A stretch of 23,977 nt of DNA, taken from the NCBI GenBank assembly GCA_023253905.1, contig JALREG010000307.1:1-23977 (forward strand). Direction: 5' to 3'. Below the pieces are notes generated by a model that did not search any database, was not told the origin of the DNA, and saw nothing but the letters and a program-made list of their open reading frames with translations. The DNA comes from Burkholderiaceae bacterium (GTDB lineage Bacteria > Pseudomonadota > Gammaproteobacteria > Burkholderiales > Burkholderiaceae). The stretch's first letter is position 1; every line of letters begins with the position of its first letter. The translations under genes were made by a program, and so were the position numbers. Positions 1 to 9,213 of this stretch are shown one piece after another.

Positions 1-427
1 CAAGCCACTCCTGCAAGGTGTTCGCAGGGACCGAGGGATGTACCGCAATGGCCTGCGGCAGGAGCCCCACCAGTGTGACACCACGCAGGTCGCGCTCGGT
101 GTCGAAGGGTAGTTTCGGGTTCATCGCCTGGTTGATGGAATGCGACGACACCGTGAACAGCACGGAGTAGCCGTCGGGCGAGGCCTTGGCGACCAGTCCG
201 GTCGCAATCACGCCACCGCCGCCTGGCCGGTTCTCCACCACGACCGACTGGCCGAGCTTCTCGCCAAACTTGTCGCTCAGGGCACGCGCTGCGGAATCCG
301 CACCGCCGCCGGGTGCAAACGTGACGATCAATTTGATCGGCTGGCGCTGCGGAAAATCCTGCGCGCCGGCAGGCGAGAGGGGAAGCGCAGCCGCAACGAC
401 CGCACACATCAAGGCTCTGAGTATCAC
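1..427 (-). CDS. Bug/TctC-family tripartite tricarboxylate transporter substrate-binding protein, N-terminal part
   Basis: This is the N-terminal ~142 residues of a periplasmic binding protein; the rest lies beyond the left edge. After the start comes a typical Sec signal peptide (hydrophobic AVVAAALPLSPAGA, then QD). It is followed by hallmarks of the Bug family: IKLIVTFAPGGGADSAAR, then GQSVVVENRPGGGGVIAT, then KASPDGYSVLF. These loops bind carboxylate ligands in known Bug proteins. I chose the GTG at 427-425 because AAGGAG sits six bases upstream and it gives the full signal peptide; an ATG at 409-407 is the alternative. In the family such proteins bind small organic acids, often without a linked TctAB permease, and none is visible here. 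A minus-strand promoter candidate lies 60-90 bases upstream. The family call is firm, the ligand unknown. Confidence 0.88.
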   Translation of the reverse strand, partial: MILRALMCAVVAAALPLSPAGAQDFPQRQPIKLIVTFAPGGGADSAARALSDKFGEKLGQSVVVENRPGGGGVIATGLVAKASPDGYSVLFTVSSHSINQAMNPKLPFDTERDLRGVTLVGLLPQAIAVHPSVPANTLQEWL

Positions 428-486
428 GCACAACTCCTTACAGCAGGTTCGCACCAGCCAGTCTGGCGGGTGGCAGATGATGGCGC

Positions 487-515
487 AGTCTGTTCACCCT
501 CGCGCAGGTTGTCAA
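487..515 (-). promoter_or_regulatory. Candidate sigma70 promoter for the Bug-family gene
   Basis: On the minus strand a perfect -35 box TTGACA (515-510) is followed, after exactly 17 bases, by a weak -10 box CAGACT (492-487; 3 of 6 matches). It would give a 5' leader of about 50 bases before the GTG start. The -35 box and spacing are good, but the -10 box is poor, so this is only a candidate. The stretch 428-640 between this gene and the divergent photolyase holds nothing else I can identify. Confidence 0.3.
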
Positions 516-640
516 CGCCGGTGAGTGCGAGACGCGCGTAGAACGGGCAAGGCCCTGACCGGTCAGGGAATTGCACCGCGATCTGTTGATTGCCCGGCCA
601 CAATTGCGGCTCATCAATCGACCGCAGGCGGCCCTTTATC

Positions 641-2194
641 TTGGACTCCTCCCCGCTTCAGATCGTCTGGTTTAAGCGCGATCTGCGCCTGTACGACCAC
701 CCCGCGCTCGCTGCAGCAGCCGCGCGGGGTCCGGTACTGGGTCTGGTGGTCTTTGAGCCTTCGCTCTGGGCGCTGCCCGATGCGAGCGGGCGGCACGCTG
801 CGTTTTACGCCGACAGTCTTCACGATCTGCTGCGTGCGGCACGTACGGCCGACCTGCCGATCATGGTGGAAACGGCCGAGATGCCAGCGCTCCTCGACCG
901 TCTGCGTTGTTCAATGGGCAACTTCGTGCTTCACAGTCATGAGGAGACCGGCAACTGGGCAAGTTATCAGCGCGACCGTGCAGTACTCGCCTGGTGTCGC
1001 GCAAACCACATCCCGTGGCATCAGGTGCCACAGAACGGTGTGGTGCGCGCGCTTGGATCGCGCGATGATTGGTCGCGATTGCACGATGCGCGGATGTCGG
1101 CGTCGGTGCTTGCGCCGCCTCGGTTCACAGCGCTGCCGGCTCGCGTTGGCGGTCGTCTTCCTGATGCGCGGTCGGCCAGCGGCGAGGAGGCAGCGCTTCG
1201 GCCCTGGCGGGTGCTGGCCGATACCGATCCCTGTCCCGGGCGCCAGCAGGGTGGTCGCGAACGGGGGCTCGAACTGCTCAGGACCTTTCTCGCTGGACGA
1301 GGGGCTTCATATCGTTTCCATATGAGCAGTCCCGGAACTGCCGAGCAGTCGTGCTCGCGCCTGTCGGCGCATTTCGCCTGGGGGACGCTGTCGGTGCGTG
1401 AAGTGCTGCACGCGGTCTGGCAGGCGCGGTCCCAATGGCAGCTGGACGACGGCCATCCTCAGCAGCGGTCCATGCTTGCAAGCTTGAAGAGTTTCGAGAG
1501 TCGCCTGCACTGGCGCTGCCACTTCATGCAGAAGCTCGAGTCCGAGCCTGAACTGGAGTTCCGGTGCTTACACCCCGCCACGCGCGGGCTGCGAAATGAG
1601 GGCGAGCCGACCGCCCTCGACACCGCACGTCTCGAGGCCTGGCGAGAAGGGCGGACGGGGTTTGCATTCGTCGATGCCTGCATGCGTTACCTCGCCTCGA
1701 CCGGCTGGATCAACTTTCGCATGCGGGCGATGCTCACCTCTTTTGCCAGTCAGCATCTCTGGCTTCACTGGAAGCTGACCGGCGAGCACCTGGCACGTCT
1801 CTATACCGATTATGAGCCGGGCATTCACTGGCCGCAGATTCAGATGCAGAGCGGCACCACAGGCATCAACACGATCCGGATCTATAACCCCGAGAAGCAG
1901 CGCCAGGATCAGGACCCCGGCGGCGAGTTTGTGGCGCGTTGGGTGCCGGAGCTGGGCACAGCGACTTATCCAACGCCTATCGTCGACCATCTGGCGGCGG
2001 CACGCCTCGCGCGCGATCGTCTGTGGAGCTTGAGGAAAGAGGCCGAGTCGAAGGATGCTGCACGCCAGATTTTCCAGAAGCACGGCAGCCGCAATCCGAA
2101 CCGCGAAGGCGTGCGGCGTTCGCGCGCCTCAGTGACGGTGAACCCGGTGGCAACCGGCTCGTTGATTGGCGAACAGCAGACGCTTGATTTCTGA
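641..2194 (+). CDS. Cryptochrome/photolyase-family FAD protein (non-canonical subclass)
   Basis: The protein has about 517 residues with the full photolyase layout. An N-terminal Rossmann-like domain begins [14 protein letters not shown]. The C-terminal FAD-binding helical domain shows [38 protein letters not shown] and WPQIQMQSG. Photolyases use FAD and light to repair UV dimers; cryptochromes use it for signalling. The section [13 protein letters not shown] plus [11 protein letters not shown] is typical of a bacterial subclass distinct from E. coli Phr and from the iron-sulfur photolyases. Where classical enzymes read HNRLRM, this one has NFRMRA, so the Asn beside flavin N5 is replaced by Phe. 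The open frame allows TTG starts at 590 or 641. I chose 641 because it places the WFKRDLR motif near the N-terminus as in the family, with weak AGGCGG upstream. The 3' end stops eight bases short of the convergent TRAP permease. Confidence 0.88.
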   Translation: MDSSPLQIVWFKRDLRLYDHPALAAAAARGPVLGLVVFEPSLWALPDASGRHAAFYADSLHDLLRAARTADLPIMVETAEMPALLDRLRCSMGNFVLHSHEETGNWASYQRDRAVLAWCRANHIPWHQVPQNGVVRALGSRDDWSRLHDARMSASVLAPPRFTALPARVGGRLPDARSASGEEAALRPWRVLADTDPCPGRQQGGRERGLELLRTFLAGRGASYRFHMSSPGTAEQSCSRLSAHFAWGTLSVREVLHAVWQARSQWQLDDGHPQQRSMLASLKSFESRLHWRCHFMQKLESEPELEFRCLHPATRGLRNEGEPTALDTARLEAWREGRTGFAFVDACMRYLASTGWINFRMRAMLTSFASQHLWLHWKLTGEHLARLYTDYEPGIHWPQIQMQSGTTGINTIRIYNPEKQRQDQDPGGEFVARWVPELGTATYPTPIVDHLAAARLARDRLWSLRKEAESKDAARQIFQKHGSRNPNREGVRRSRASVTVNPVATGSLIGEQQTLDF

Positions 2195-2202
2195 GGCCGG
2201 GC

Positions 2203-4080
2203 TTACGCCGGCTCGCGCACGGGCGCCATTTTCTGCGCAACGATCACGATGAGAAGGAGCCCCAGGCCGATGAGGTCGGTGATAGAGCCTGGTTTGATGA
2301 GCGCAAGCGCTGCCACCACCAGGACGCCACGCTGCCACATCCGGGTAGGGCCAGCGAACCAGCCGAAGAGGCCGCCTGCCAGAGCAATCACGCCGATGGT
2401 CGCGGACGCCACAGAAAGCAGAACCTGGAACCACTGCTCGCTCCAGTCCTTCACCAGCAGCAGCAATGATGGCTCGTAGACAAACATGAAGGGGACGATG
2501 TAGGCGGGGGCGGCCGCGCGCATGGCTGCAAAGCCTGCGGCCCACATGCTGGTTTTGGCGAGCCCGGCGGCTGCAAAGACCGCGAGCGCCACAGGCGGGG
2601 TGATGGCAGACAGAATGGCGAAATAGAGCGCGAACATATGGGCTGCTGGCGTGACTGCGCCAAGCTTGATGAGTGCGGGAACCAGCAGCGACACCATCAC
2701 GATATAGGCCGGGGTGGTGGGCATGCCCATGCCCAGGATGATGCCCGCGATGGCGGTGAGAAGCAGCGCAAGAAAGAGCGCATCCTTCGCGAGTCCGATC
2801 ACGGCCTGAGTAAATTCAATACCCAAGCCGGTGATGGTGACGCTACCAATCACCAGGCCCGCACAGGCGCATGCCATGGCCACCGCAAGCGTATTGCGAG
2901 CGCCGTCGTTGAGCGCCTCGAATACCGTGCGCCAGCTGATGTCGGCGCGCGTACTGGCGCGAAGGAGCGCAAGCGGAATGCAAAATAGCGCGCCCACGAG
3001 TGCGCAGAGCGGCGCCGAGTAGCCTGCGGTCAACCCGATCAGCACGATCAGTATTGGAATGAACAGATGTCCGCGCTCACGCATGACCGCCCCGAACCTG
3101 GGTAGCTCCGATTTGGGAACGCCTGCGAGCTTGTAGCGCCTTGCTTCGAAATGCACGGCGGCAAAGACCGACACGTAGTAGAGAAGCGCCGGAATGAGTG
3201 CCCATAAGGCGACTTGGGCATAGGGGACAGCGAGGAACTCGGCCATGACGAAGGCGGCTGCCCCCATGATGGGTGGCATCAATTGCCCGCCGGTGGAGGC
3301 CACCGATTCGACCGCTGCAGCGAAGGAGGGCCGAAAGCCGGTGCGCTTCATGAGCGGAATCGTGATTGGGCCGTCAACCATTACGTTGGCCACCGCGCTA
3401 CCTGACACTGTGCCAAACAGCGATGAACTGATCACAGCTACTTTGCCAGGGCCGCCCGCGCTGCTGCCGGTGAGCGACATGGAAAAATCCATGAAGAGTT
3501 GCCCGGTGCCGCTTCGCTCCATGAAGGAGCCGAACAATACGAACAGCATGACGTAAGACGCCGATACACCGAGTGTGGAACCGAAGATGCCCTCGGTGGA
3601 GAGATAAAGCTGCTCCATCAGAACGGGGATCTTCACCTGGGTGAAGATTGCGGCATAAGCGATGAATACGATGGCGGTGAGCGGTAATGCCCAGCCAATG
3701 ACCCGCCGCGTGCCTTCCAGCACCATCAGTACCGCGACGACGGTCCAGAACTTGTCAGCCCAGGTGAGCTCGTCGATATAGAGAATGCGGCTGGTGACGT
3801 AGTCGTAATTGATGAAGATATGCAGCACGGCGCCGCAGGAGAGCGCGAGCAGCAGGAGATCAAACAGCCGGGCGGAAATGCTTTCGCGCTTGATACTGGG
3901 ATAAAGCAGAAACACCAGCGCCATGGCGAACATGAGGTGAATGCCACGGAATATCACCGCATCAGGCGGTCCGAAGGCCGCAGTGTAAATGTGATAGACC
4001 GACATTGCGATGGCAAGCGTTGATACCACCGCACGAAGGACGCTTCCTGAAGGAAGTGTGGCAGCCTGTTCGTCAGACAT
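2203..4080 (-). CDS. TRAP transporter fused permease (DctQ-DctM fusion)
   Basis: This 625-residue membrane protein is the permease of a TRAP transporter, using an ion gradient to import ligand delivered by a periplasmic binding protein. The N-terminal ~150 residues carry several membrane segments corresponding to the small DctQ subunit. The remainder is the large DctM-type subunit, with the family's core motif around residues 223-280 (GTVSGSAVANVMVDGPITIP, then RPSFAAAVESVASTGGQLMPP) and a second conserved block AGIILGMGMPTTPAYI near the middle. Fused permeases of this type pair with TAXI binding proteins, and one lies directly upstream. The ATG has GGAG five bases upstream. A stem-loop in the 48-base gap to the upstream gene may set the ratio of binding protein to permease. 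The substrate cannot be read from sequence. Confidence 0.93.
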   Translation of the reverse strand: MSDEQAATLPSGSVLRAVVSTLAIAMSVYHIYTAAFGPPDAVIFRGIHLMFAMALVFLLYPSIKRESISARLFDLLLLALSCGAVLHIFINYDYVTSRILYIDELTWADKFWTVVAVLMVLEGTRRVIGWALPLTAIVFIAYAAIFTQVKIPVLMEQLYLSTEGIFGSTLGVSASYVMLFVLFGSFMERSGTGQLFMDFSMSLTGSSAGGPGKVAVISSSLFGTVSGSAVANVMVDGPITIPLMKRTGFRPSFAAAVESVASTGGQLMPPIMGAAAFVMAEFLAVPYAQVALWALIPALLYYVSVFAAVHFEARRYKLAGVPKSELPRFGAVMRERGHLFIPILIVLIGLTAGYSAPLCALVGALFCIPLALLRASTRADISWRTVFEALNDGARNTLAVAMACACAGLVIGSVTITGLGIEFTQAVIGLAKDALFLALLLTAIAGIILGMGMPTTPAYIVMVSLLVPALIKLGAVTPAAHMFALYFAILSAITPPVALAVFAAAGLAKTSMWAAGFAAMRAAAPAYIVPFMFVYEPSLLLLVKDWSEQWFQVLLSVASATIGVIALAGGLFGWFAGPTRMWQRGVLVVAALALIKPGSITDLIGLGLLLIVIVAQKMAPVREPA

Positions 4081-4093
4081 CAGAGCTCCATGA

Positions 4094-4115
4094 ACGGGCG
4101 CGGGGAAGCGCCCGT
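4094..4115 (-). other. Intercistronic stem-loop between TAXI and TRAP permease genes
   Basis: Perfect 8-base inverted arms, ACGGGCGC and GCGCCCGT, flank a 6-base loop. In minus-strand RNA a G-U pair adds a ninth base pair. There is no U-tract, so it is not a typical terminator. It lies after the stop of the binding-protein gene and just before the ribosome-binding site of the permease. Stem-loops in this place, as in malE-malF, protect the upstream message and lower downstream expression. That role is inferred here from position. Confidence 0.6.
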
Positions 4116-4128
4116 CGTTGGGGACCGA

Positions 4129-5076
4129 TTAGCGTGCGCCCACCTCGCGGTAGAATTTTTCTGCGCCCGGGTGCAGTGGCACACCGATGTCGGCGGCCAT
4201 CATCTTGGGCGTGAGGCCGGTGATCGGCTTGACCACTGCCGCCATGTCATCGATATGGTTCGCCATCACCTTGGTCATCGTGTAGGCGGTTGCCTCGGGC
4301 AAGTCACAGGCCGCCACCACATGGGTGAGGTAGGCAATGACCGGTACGTCCTCATTCTGCTTCGGGTAGGTGCCGGCCTTGATGATCTGCCGGGTATAGC
4401 CGGGATTGGCCTTGGACAGTTCCGCCATGGTCTTGTCGTCGACGGGAACCATTTTGATGTCGCGTGCGCTCGCCAGGTCCATGACGCTCGACGCAGGCGC
4501 GGTGGTACCGAGTGTGAAGACATGCGCGTGGCCGTCTTTCAGCATGGACACCGCATCGGTATAACTCGCCTGGAAGCTTGCACGGCCCAGCTTCTTGTAA
4601 TCAAGTCCGTTCAGCTCGAGCACCGTGGCAGTGAGCACCTCTGCGGTGTTGCCGCGCGGCTGCGTCACCAGTGATTTTCCGGCCAGATCGCGGAATGAAT
4701 TGATCTTCGCATCGGCCAGGGCCACGACCTGAAAATATTGAGGATAGAGATTGGCGAGCTGGCATACCTTGGTGACTTTTTTTGGATAGGGTTTGTTGCC
4801 GGCGATGCCGTCATAGGTAGTTGATGAGTTAGCCATGCCGATGTGCGCTTTGCTCTCATCGATTCCGCGCACATTACTGATGCCCGCGCCGGGTGTGGTC
4901 TGTATCTGAAGGCCCGGGATCGCTTTCTCCCAAAGGCCTTTCAGGGCGCCGCCGAGCGGAATCCAGGCGCCACCCTGTGGCCCGGTCATGAAGGTGAGTT
5001 GTTGGGCGCTGATGGGGCCTGAGCCGAGGCCAGCCACCAGTGCGGCGAGGGCGCTCAATTTACGAAAGCGGGTCAT
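4129..5076 (-). CDS. TAXI-family TRAP transporter solute-binding protein
   Basis: This 315-residue protein is the periplasmic binding component of a TRAP transporter. Residues 1-25 form a Sec signal peptide with cleavage likely after PISA. The mature part opens QQLTFMTGPQGGAWIPLGGAL and continues with TTPGAGISNVRGIDESKAHIG, the characteristic N-terminal lobe of TAXI (TRAP-associated extracytoplasmic immunogenic) proteins. Later come YPQYFQVVAL and SLVTQPRGNTAEVL, also typical. AAGGAG lies six bases before the ATG. The fused permease follows 48 bases downstream, so the two form one transporter operon. Some TAXI proteins bind glutamate or related compounds, but the ligand cannot be inferred here. 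The family call is strong. Confidence 0.93.
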   Translation of the reverse strand: MTRFRKLSALAALVAGLGSGPISAQQLTFMTGPQGGAWIPLGGALKGLWEKAIPGLQIQTTPGAGISNVRGIDESKAHIGMANSSTTYDGIAGNKPYPKKVTKVCQLANLYPQYFQVVALADAKINSFRDLAGKSLVTQPRGNTAEVLTATVLELNGLDYKKLGRASFQASYTDAVSMLKDGHAHVFTLGTTAPASSVMDLASARDIKMVPVDDKTMAELSKANPGYTRQIIKAGTYPKQNEDVPVIAYLTHVVAACDLPEATAYTMTKVMANHIDDMAAVVKPITGLTPKMMAADIGVPLHPGAEKFYREVGAR

Positions 5077-5130
5077 CGGGGTCTCCTTGGTTGGCGAATG
5101 AATCGTCGCGGGACGGGTCGCTCTCCTAGC

Positions 5131-5159
5131 ATGATAGTCCTCAGGTGGTCACTTGATAA
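5131..5159 (-). promoter_or_regulatory. Candidate sigma70 promoter of the TAXI-TRAP operon
   Basis: On the minus strand TTATCA (5159-5154) and TATCAT (5136-5131; 5 of 6 matches to the -10 consensus) are separated by 17 bases. The leader to the TAXI start would be about 50 bases. The rest of the 167-base gap, 5077-5243, holds only a weak 5-base-pair hairpin at 5202-5217 without a U-tract, so I see no convincing terminator for the upstream glycerol operon. Confidence 0.35.
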
Positions 5160-5243
5160 CCCCTGCCGGAATCGAATTGCTGGATCGACATGGTGTCTAA
5201 GGCGCTTATTTCAGCGCGCGGGTCTGCGGTAAAGCGGCCCTGG

Positions 5244-6710
5244 CTACACCTGCCGGAAGCGCGCCATCCAGGCGTGGGCCGTCAGCTGGAAACCCGCAAG
5301 GTCGGCATCGCGTCCGGTTTGCGCTTCGAGCGCGCTTGCGACCGCGGGTGCGGCGGCGAGCGCTGACGCCACATCGAGAAACAGCAGCCGCGAGCGTCGG
5401 GCGAGAACATCCTCTACCGTGCTCGCCCAGGTGTGATCGGCGAGCCAGGCCACTTCATCGGGCGTTGGCGCTCGCGCGGCGAGGGCTGCCATGCCCGACG
5501 GAAGCGTGATGCCTGGCGGGGTCGTCGCCTCGAAGGGCTGCTGCGGGAGCGCGCGGAGGACATCGCGCGCCATGGCAAGGCAGGTGGTCCATTTGCCGCC
5601 GGTGATGGTGACGAGGCCGTTCGGTTCAACTTCGATCGCGTGCTCGCGACTGATGCGATGGGTGGCAGAGCCAGTGGTGGCGCTCGGCCTCACCAGGGGG
5701 CGTAGCCCCGCCCAGGCGCTCAGGATGTCGGCCCGCGTTGGGGCGGGTGACAGGAGCCGCGCGGCCTCGGACAGGATCAGATCGATTTCAGCGGAGAAGG
5801 GGAGCGGCTCGCGGCCCAGCTCGACGTCCGCAGCGTCGCGCGGCGTGTCGGTGGTGCCAATCACGCAGTAGCCAAGCCAGGGCACAACAAACAGCACCCG
5901 GCCGTCGGCAGTTCGCGGCAGCAGCAGTGCCTCGTCTGCCGGATGGAATCGGCGGTCAACCACGATATGGGCGCCCTGGCTGGGCTGCACCATGGGCGCG
6001 CCGCCACGCAGCCCATCGACCCAGACGCCTGCGGCATTCACCACGTCGCGTGCCTTCAGATGGCCCGAGGCGCCGGTGAACCGGTCGGTTATCACAAGCG
6101 CGAGCCCGCCGGCGTCGGGCGTGACTCCGGTGGCTTGCACCCGGTTAAGCAGCACCGCACCCGCTGCCGCGGCGCCGCGCGCCATCGCGATGGCGAGTCC
6201 CGCGTCGTCAAACTGCGCGTCGCAGTAGCTGACCGCGCCACGCAGATGATGGGTCGCAACGGCGGGGTAGCGGCTCAGTATGGCAGCCCGTGACAGCTGT
6301 TCGGTCTTACCCAGGCTGGATACGCCTGCGAGCCAGTCGTAGGTGACCAGACCTGCGCCGTAAAACAGGCGTTCCCACCAGCGATAGGCGGGCATCACGA
6401 AGCGAAGCGGGTGCGCGAGATCGGGGACCAGGTCTATGAGGGCCTTCCGCTCATGGAGCGCTTCGCGCACCAGGCTGATTTCCCCCTGCGCGAGGTAACG
6501 AACGCCGCCGTGCAGGAGTTTGGTTGATCGCGAGGAGGTGCCGCTTGCGAAGTCATGGGCCTCGATCAACGCCACCGACCGGCCCGTCCAGGCCGCCTGG
6601 AGCGCTACCGCCAGACCGGTTGCGCCGCCGCCCACGACCGCGAGGTCGAAGCCCTCCGGTCGGGTGAGCGAGGCAAAGGCGCGCGTTCTAGCGGTCAATC
6701 TCGTGCCCAT
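5244..6710 (-). CDS. glpD: Aerobic glycerol-3-phosphate dehydrogenase (FAD)
   Basis: This enzyme oxidises sn-glycerol 3-phosphate to dihydroxyacetone phosphate at the inner face of the membrane, passing electrons to quinone. The 488-residue protein begins with an FAD-binding fold ([19 protein letters not shown], residues 22-40). It then has the GlpD signature [18 protein letters not shown] and the following block [12 protein letters not shown]. The C-terminal cap after [15 protein letters not shown] matches the DAO C-domain. The frame stays open upstream to 6776, but the ATG at 6710 is preferred because it gives a normal N-terminus. It overlaps the end of glpK by 16 bases, suggesting coupled translation. 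It is the last gene of the operon, and with GlpK it completes conversion of glycerol to a glycolytic intermediate. Confidence 0.93.
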   Translation of the reverse strand: MGTRLTARTRAFASLTRPEGFDLAVVGGGATGLAVALQAAWTGRSVALIEAHDFASGTSSRSTKLLHGGVRYLAQGEISLVREALHERKALIDLVPDLAHPLRFVMPAYRWWERLFYGAGLVTYDWLAGVSSLGKTEQLSRAAILSRYPAVATHHLRGAVSYCDAQFDDAGLAIAMARGAAAAGAVLLNRVQATGVTPDAGGLALVITDRFTGASGHLKARDVVNAAGVWVDGLRGGAPMVQPSQGAHIVVDRRFHPADEALLLPRTADGRVLFVVPWLGYCVIGTTDTPRDAADVELGREPLPFSAEIDLILSEAARLLSPAPTRADILSAWAGLRPLVRPSATTGSATHRISREHAIEVEPNGLVTITGGKWTTCLAMARDVLRALPQQPFEATTPPGITLPSGMAALAARAPTPDEVAWLADHTWASTVEDVLARRSRLLFLDVASALAAAPAVASALEAQTGRDADLAGFQLTAHAWMARFRQV

Positions 6711-8176
6711 CCGCGTGACCGGTCGACTGCTTCGCGCCAGCGTGCACGGTGTGCCGTGCGATGGCTGTCGGACCACTTTGGTTCGAATCGCCGGTCGAGT
6801 TTCCAGCAGGCGGCGAGCGCATCAAGCCCTGGCCAGAAGCCAGTCGCCAGCCCGGCTAGCGCCGCTGCGCCGAACGCAGTGGTTTCTGTCATGGTCGGGC
6901 GAAGGACCGGAATGCCGGCAATATCTGCCTGCATCTGCATCAGCAGGCTGTTCTGGGTGGCGCCGCCGTCCACCCGGAGCTCGGTGATGGGCTTACCCGC
7001 ATCGCGCCCCATCGCGGTGATCAGATCGGCTGATTGCAACGCGATCGATTCCAGCGCAGCTCGGGCGACATGTGCCCGTGTGGTGCCGCGTGTCATGCCG
7101 ATCATCACGCCGCGGGCGTGGCCGTCCCAGTCCGGCGCCCCGAGACCGGTGAATGCGGGGACCAGCCAGAGATCACCGGTATCGGTCACACTTGCCGCAA
7201 GCGGCTCGATATCGGCGGCGCGTTCGATGAGACCCAGGCCGTCTCGCAGCCACTGCACCGTGGCACCTGCCATGAACACACTACCCTCCAGACACCAGGT
7301 GGTGTTCGCGGGGATCTGCCAACCGAGCGTGCCGATCAGACGGTTGGTGCTGAAGCTTGGCGTGTTGCCGGTATTCATCAGCATGAAGCAGCCGGTGCCA
7401 TAAGTATTCTTGGCCTGGCCCGGCTCGAAGCAGGCCTGACCGAAGGTGGCGGCCTGCTGATCGCCCGCCATGCCAGCGATCGGAATCGGCTGGCCGAACC
7501 AGTGCGAGTCGGTTGCGCCTATCACGCCTGCCGAGGGCACGATACGTGGCAGCACTGCGGCAGGGATGCGAAGGCTTGCCAGGAGGGTAGGGTCCCACTC
7601 GACGCTCGACAGGTTCATGAGCAGTGTGCGCGAGGCATTGCTCGCGTCGGTGACATGCAGCCTTCCGCCCGTGAGCTTCCAGACCAGCCAGCTGTCGACC
7701 GTGCCGAAGGCAAGTTCGCCGGCCTCGGCGCGTGCTCTTGCACCGGGAATCTGGTCAAGCAGCCAGGCGAGCTTGGTGCCTGAAAAATAAGCATCGAGCA
7801 CCAGTCCAGTGGCCTGTTCAATTGCCCGATGCTTTCCGCTTTCCCGAAGCGCATCGCAAGCTGACACGGTGCGCCGATCCTGCCAGACAATGGCACGTGA
7901 CAGCGGCTCACCGCTTGTACGATCCCACAACACCGTGGTTTCGCGCTGATTGGTGATGCCAATTGCCGCGGGGAGCGATCCCATGCGCGCGACCGCCTCC
8001 CGCGCAACTGCGAGCTGGGTCGCCCAGATTTCGTTTGCGTCGTGCTCCACCCAGCCAGGCTGCGGAAAATGCTGCGTGAACTCTCGCTGCGCCGTGACCA
8101 CGGCCTCGCCCTCGCGATTGAATGCAATCGCGCGTGAGCTCGTCGTGCCCTGATCGATCGCCAGAATGTAGGTCAT
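6695..8176 (-). CDS. glpK: Glycerol kinase
   Basis: The protein (493 residues) phosphorylates glycerol with ATP to sn-glycerol 3-phosphate in the cytoplasm. It begins [18 protein letters not shown], the FGGY-kinase phosphate loop. The residues that contact glycerol in E. coli GlpK are recognisable: the Arg-Glu pair in [13 protein letters not shown], the Trp in AIVWQDRRT, the Tyr in [15 protein letters not shown] and the Asp in [13 protein letters not shown]. This marks a true glycerol kinase and not another sugar kinase of the family. The frame is open 172 codons further upstream, but that stretch overlaps the FGE gene in another frame and lacks family similarity. The ATG at 8176 has GGAG nine bases upstream. 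No glycerol facilitator gene is next to it, which fits glycerol being made inside the cell. Confidence 0.95.
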   Translation of the reverse strand: MTYILAIDQGTTSSRAIAFNREGEAVVTAQREFTQHFPQPGWVEHDANEIWATQLAVAREAVARMGSLPAAIGITNQRETTVLWDRTSGEPLSRAIVWQDRRTVSACDALRESGKHRAIEQATGLVLDAYFSGTKLAWLLDQIPGARARAEAGELAFGTVDSWLVWKLTGGRLHVTDASNASRTLLMNLSSVEWDPTLLASLRIPAAVLPRIVPSAGVIGATDSHWFGQPIPIAGMAGDQQAATFGQACFEPGQAKNTYGTGCFMLMNTGNTPSFSTNRLIGTLGWQIPANTTWCLEGSVFMAGATVQWLRDGLGLIERAADIEPLAASVTDTGDLWLVPAFTGLGAPDWDGHARGVMIGMTRGTTRAHVARAALESIALQSADLITAMGRDAGKPITELRVDGGATQNSLLMQMQADIAGIPVLRPTMTETTAFGAAALAGLATGFWPGLDALAACWKLDRRFEPKWSDSHRTAHRARWREAVDRSRGWARD

Positions 8177-8210
8177 CGGGAATGGCTCCGTTCGAATGAC
8201 TGGCGCACGC

Positions 8211-9203
8211 TCACGCGCAGTCTGATCTGCGCACCACGCGGAAACCGGTGTGGCTGGTGGCGCCGTCGGGGCTGTTTGCGCCGCGCGCGGCGTTTCGGTA
8301 GCGATTGCAGTATGAGAGGTGACAGAGAAACGATCCGCCGCGCTGCGAACGCCGGCCGCTAGGCCGCTCATCGAGCGGGTCATGATCGGGCGTCTTTCGA
8401 TGATAGTCGGCGTTGAACCAATCGGCGCACCACTCCCAGACATTGCCCGAGGTGTTGTAGAGGCCGAGCCCGTTGGGTGGGAATTCATGGACTGACACCG
8501 TACCCGGTTGCCAGCCGGCAAGCGGTGCATTTGGAAATCTGCCCTGCCAGATATTGCAGCGGCGTTCGCCGTTCGGCTCGAGTTCGTCTCCCCAGGGGTA
8601 GCGAAGCGCTGGGGCGCCGCCGCGCGCCGCGTGCTCCCACTGCGCCTCAGAGGGCAGCATTGCGCCTTGCCAGCGGCAATATGCCACGGCATCGTTCCAG
8701 GACACCTGAACGACAGGATGATCCGATAGCGCCTGCCAGCTGGAACCCGGCCCGTGCGGACACTGCCATGATGCGCCCGGAACGATCATCCACCATGGAA
8801 GCTCCGACACCACGCGTCGCAGGGCTGCCCGACGATCGGGAGCAATCTGCAGATAAAACACGAACGATTCGCCGGCCCGCTCTGCTTCGGTAATGTAGCC
8901 GGTGGCGTTCACGAATGCCGCGAACTGCACGTTGGTGATCGTCGTGGCGCTGATCCGGTAAGGGCTCAAAAAAATGTTTCGCGCCGGCCCCTCGCCGTCG
9001 CTCGCGAAGCCTTCGGGGTCGTGGGAGCCGATTCGTGTGTGGCCACCTGCGATGTCGATCCAACCGATCGGGACATCATGAAGGGATGGTACGGTGCGAC
9101 GAGCGTGCGCTGGCTCGTAGCCAGCGCCGACCGCCGACGCTCCCGGGTCGGTCGCGACGGGATCCGCCGGGGATCCCCCCAAGGGCGTGCAACAACGACT
9201 CAT
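8211..9203 (-). CDS. Formylglycine-generating enzyme (SUMF1/FGE family sulfatase activator)
   Basis: FGE oxidises the active-site cysteine of type I sulfatases to formylglycine, using copper and oxygen. The 330-residue protein has the full FGE-sulfatase domain: [14 protein letters not shown], then [20 protein letters not shown], then [22 protein letters not shown], and [12 protein letters not shown]. The catalytic region [19 protein letters not shown] keeps both active-site cysteines (Cys294, Cys299), corresponding to Cys336 and Cys341 of human SUMF1. Many bacterial SUMF-like proteins lack these, so this one is probably a true FGE. There is no signal peptide; the first ~45 residues are an unmatched low-complexity extension. 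It starts 10 bases after the sulfatase stop, so the enzyme and its substrate protein are cotranscribed. Confidence 0.93.
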   Translation of the reverse strand: MSRCCTPLGGSPADPVATDPGASAVGAGYEPAHARRTVPSLHDVPIGWIDIAGGHTRIGSHDPEGFASDGEGPARNIFLSPYRISATTITNVQFAAFVNATGYITEAERAGESFVFYLQIAPDRRAALRRVVSELPWWMIVPGASWQCPHGPGSSWQALSDHPVVQVSWNDAVAYCRWQGAMLPSEAQWEHAARGGAPALRYPWGDELEPNGERRCNIWQGRFPNAPLAGWQPGTVSVHEFPPNGLGLYNTSGNVWEWCADWFNADYHRKTPDHDPLDERPSGRRSQRGGSFLCHLSYCNRYRNAARGANSPDGATSHTGFRVVRRSDCA

Positions 9204-9213
9204 CCAGTCAGCC

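Noticed and set aside
1568..2083. 171-codon minus-strand open frame
   Set aside because: It is antisense to the conserved FAD-binding domain of the photolyase and has no recognisable domain.
4090..4674. 194-codon plus-strand open frame
   Set aside because: It is antisense to the TAXI gene; long antisense frames are expected in GC-rich coding DNA.
5202..5217. Hairpin after the glpD gene
   Set aside because: Five base pairs, AT-rich loop, no U-tract; too weak for a terminator.
8177..8692. 172-codon in-frame extension upstream of glpK
   Set aside because: It overlaps the FGE gene in a different frame, has no similarity to glycerol kinases and is Arg/Ala/Pro-rich like other out-of-frame translations of this high-GC DNA. 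The ATG at 8176 gives the normal protein.
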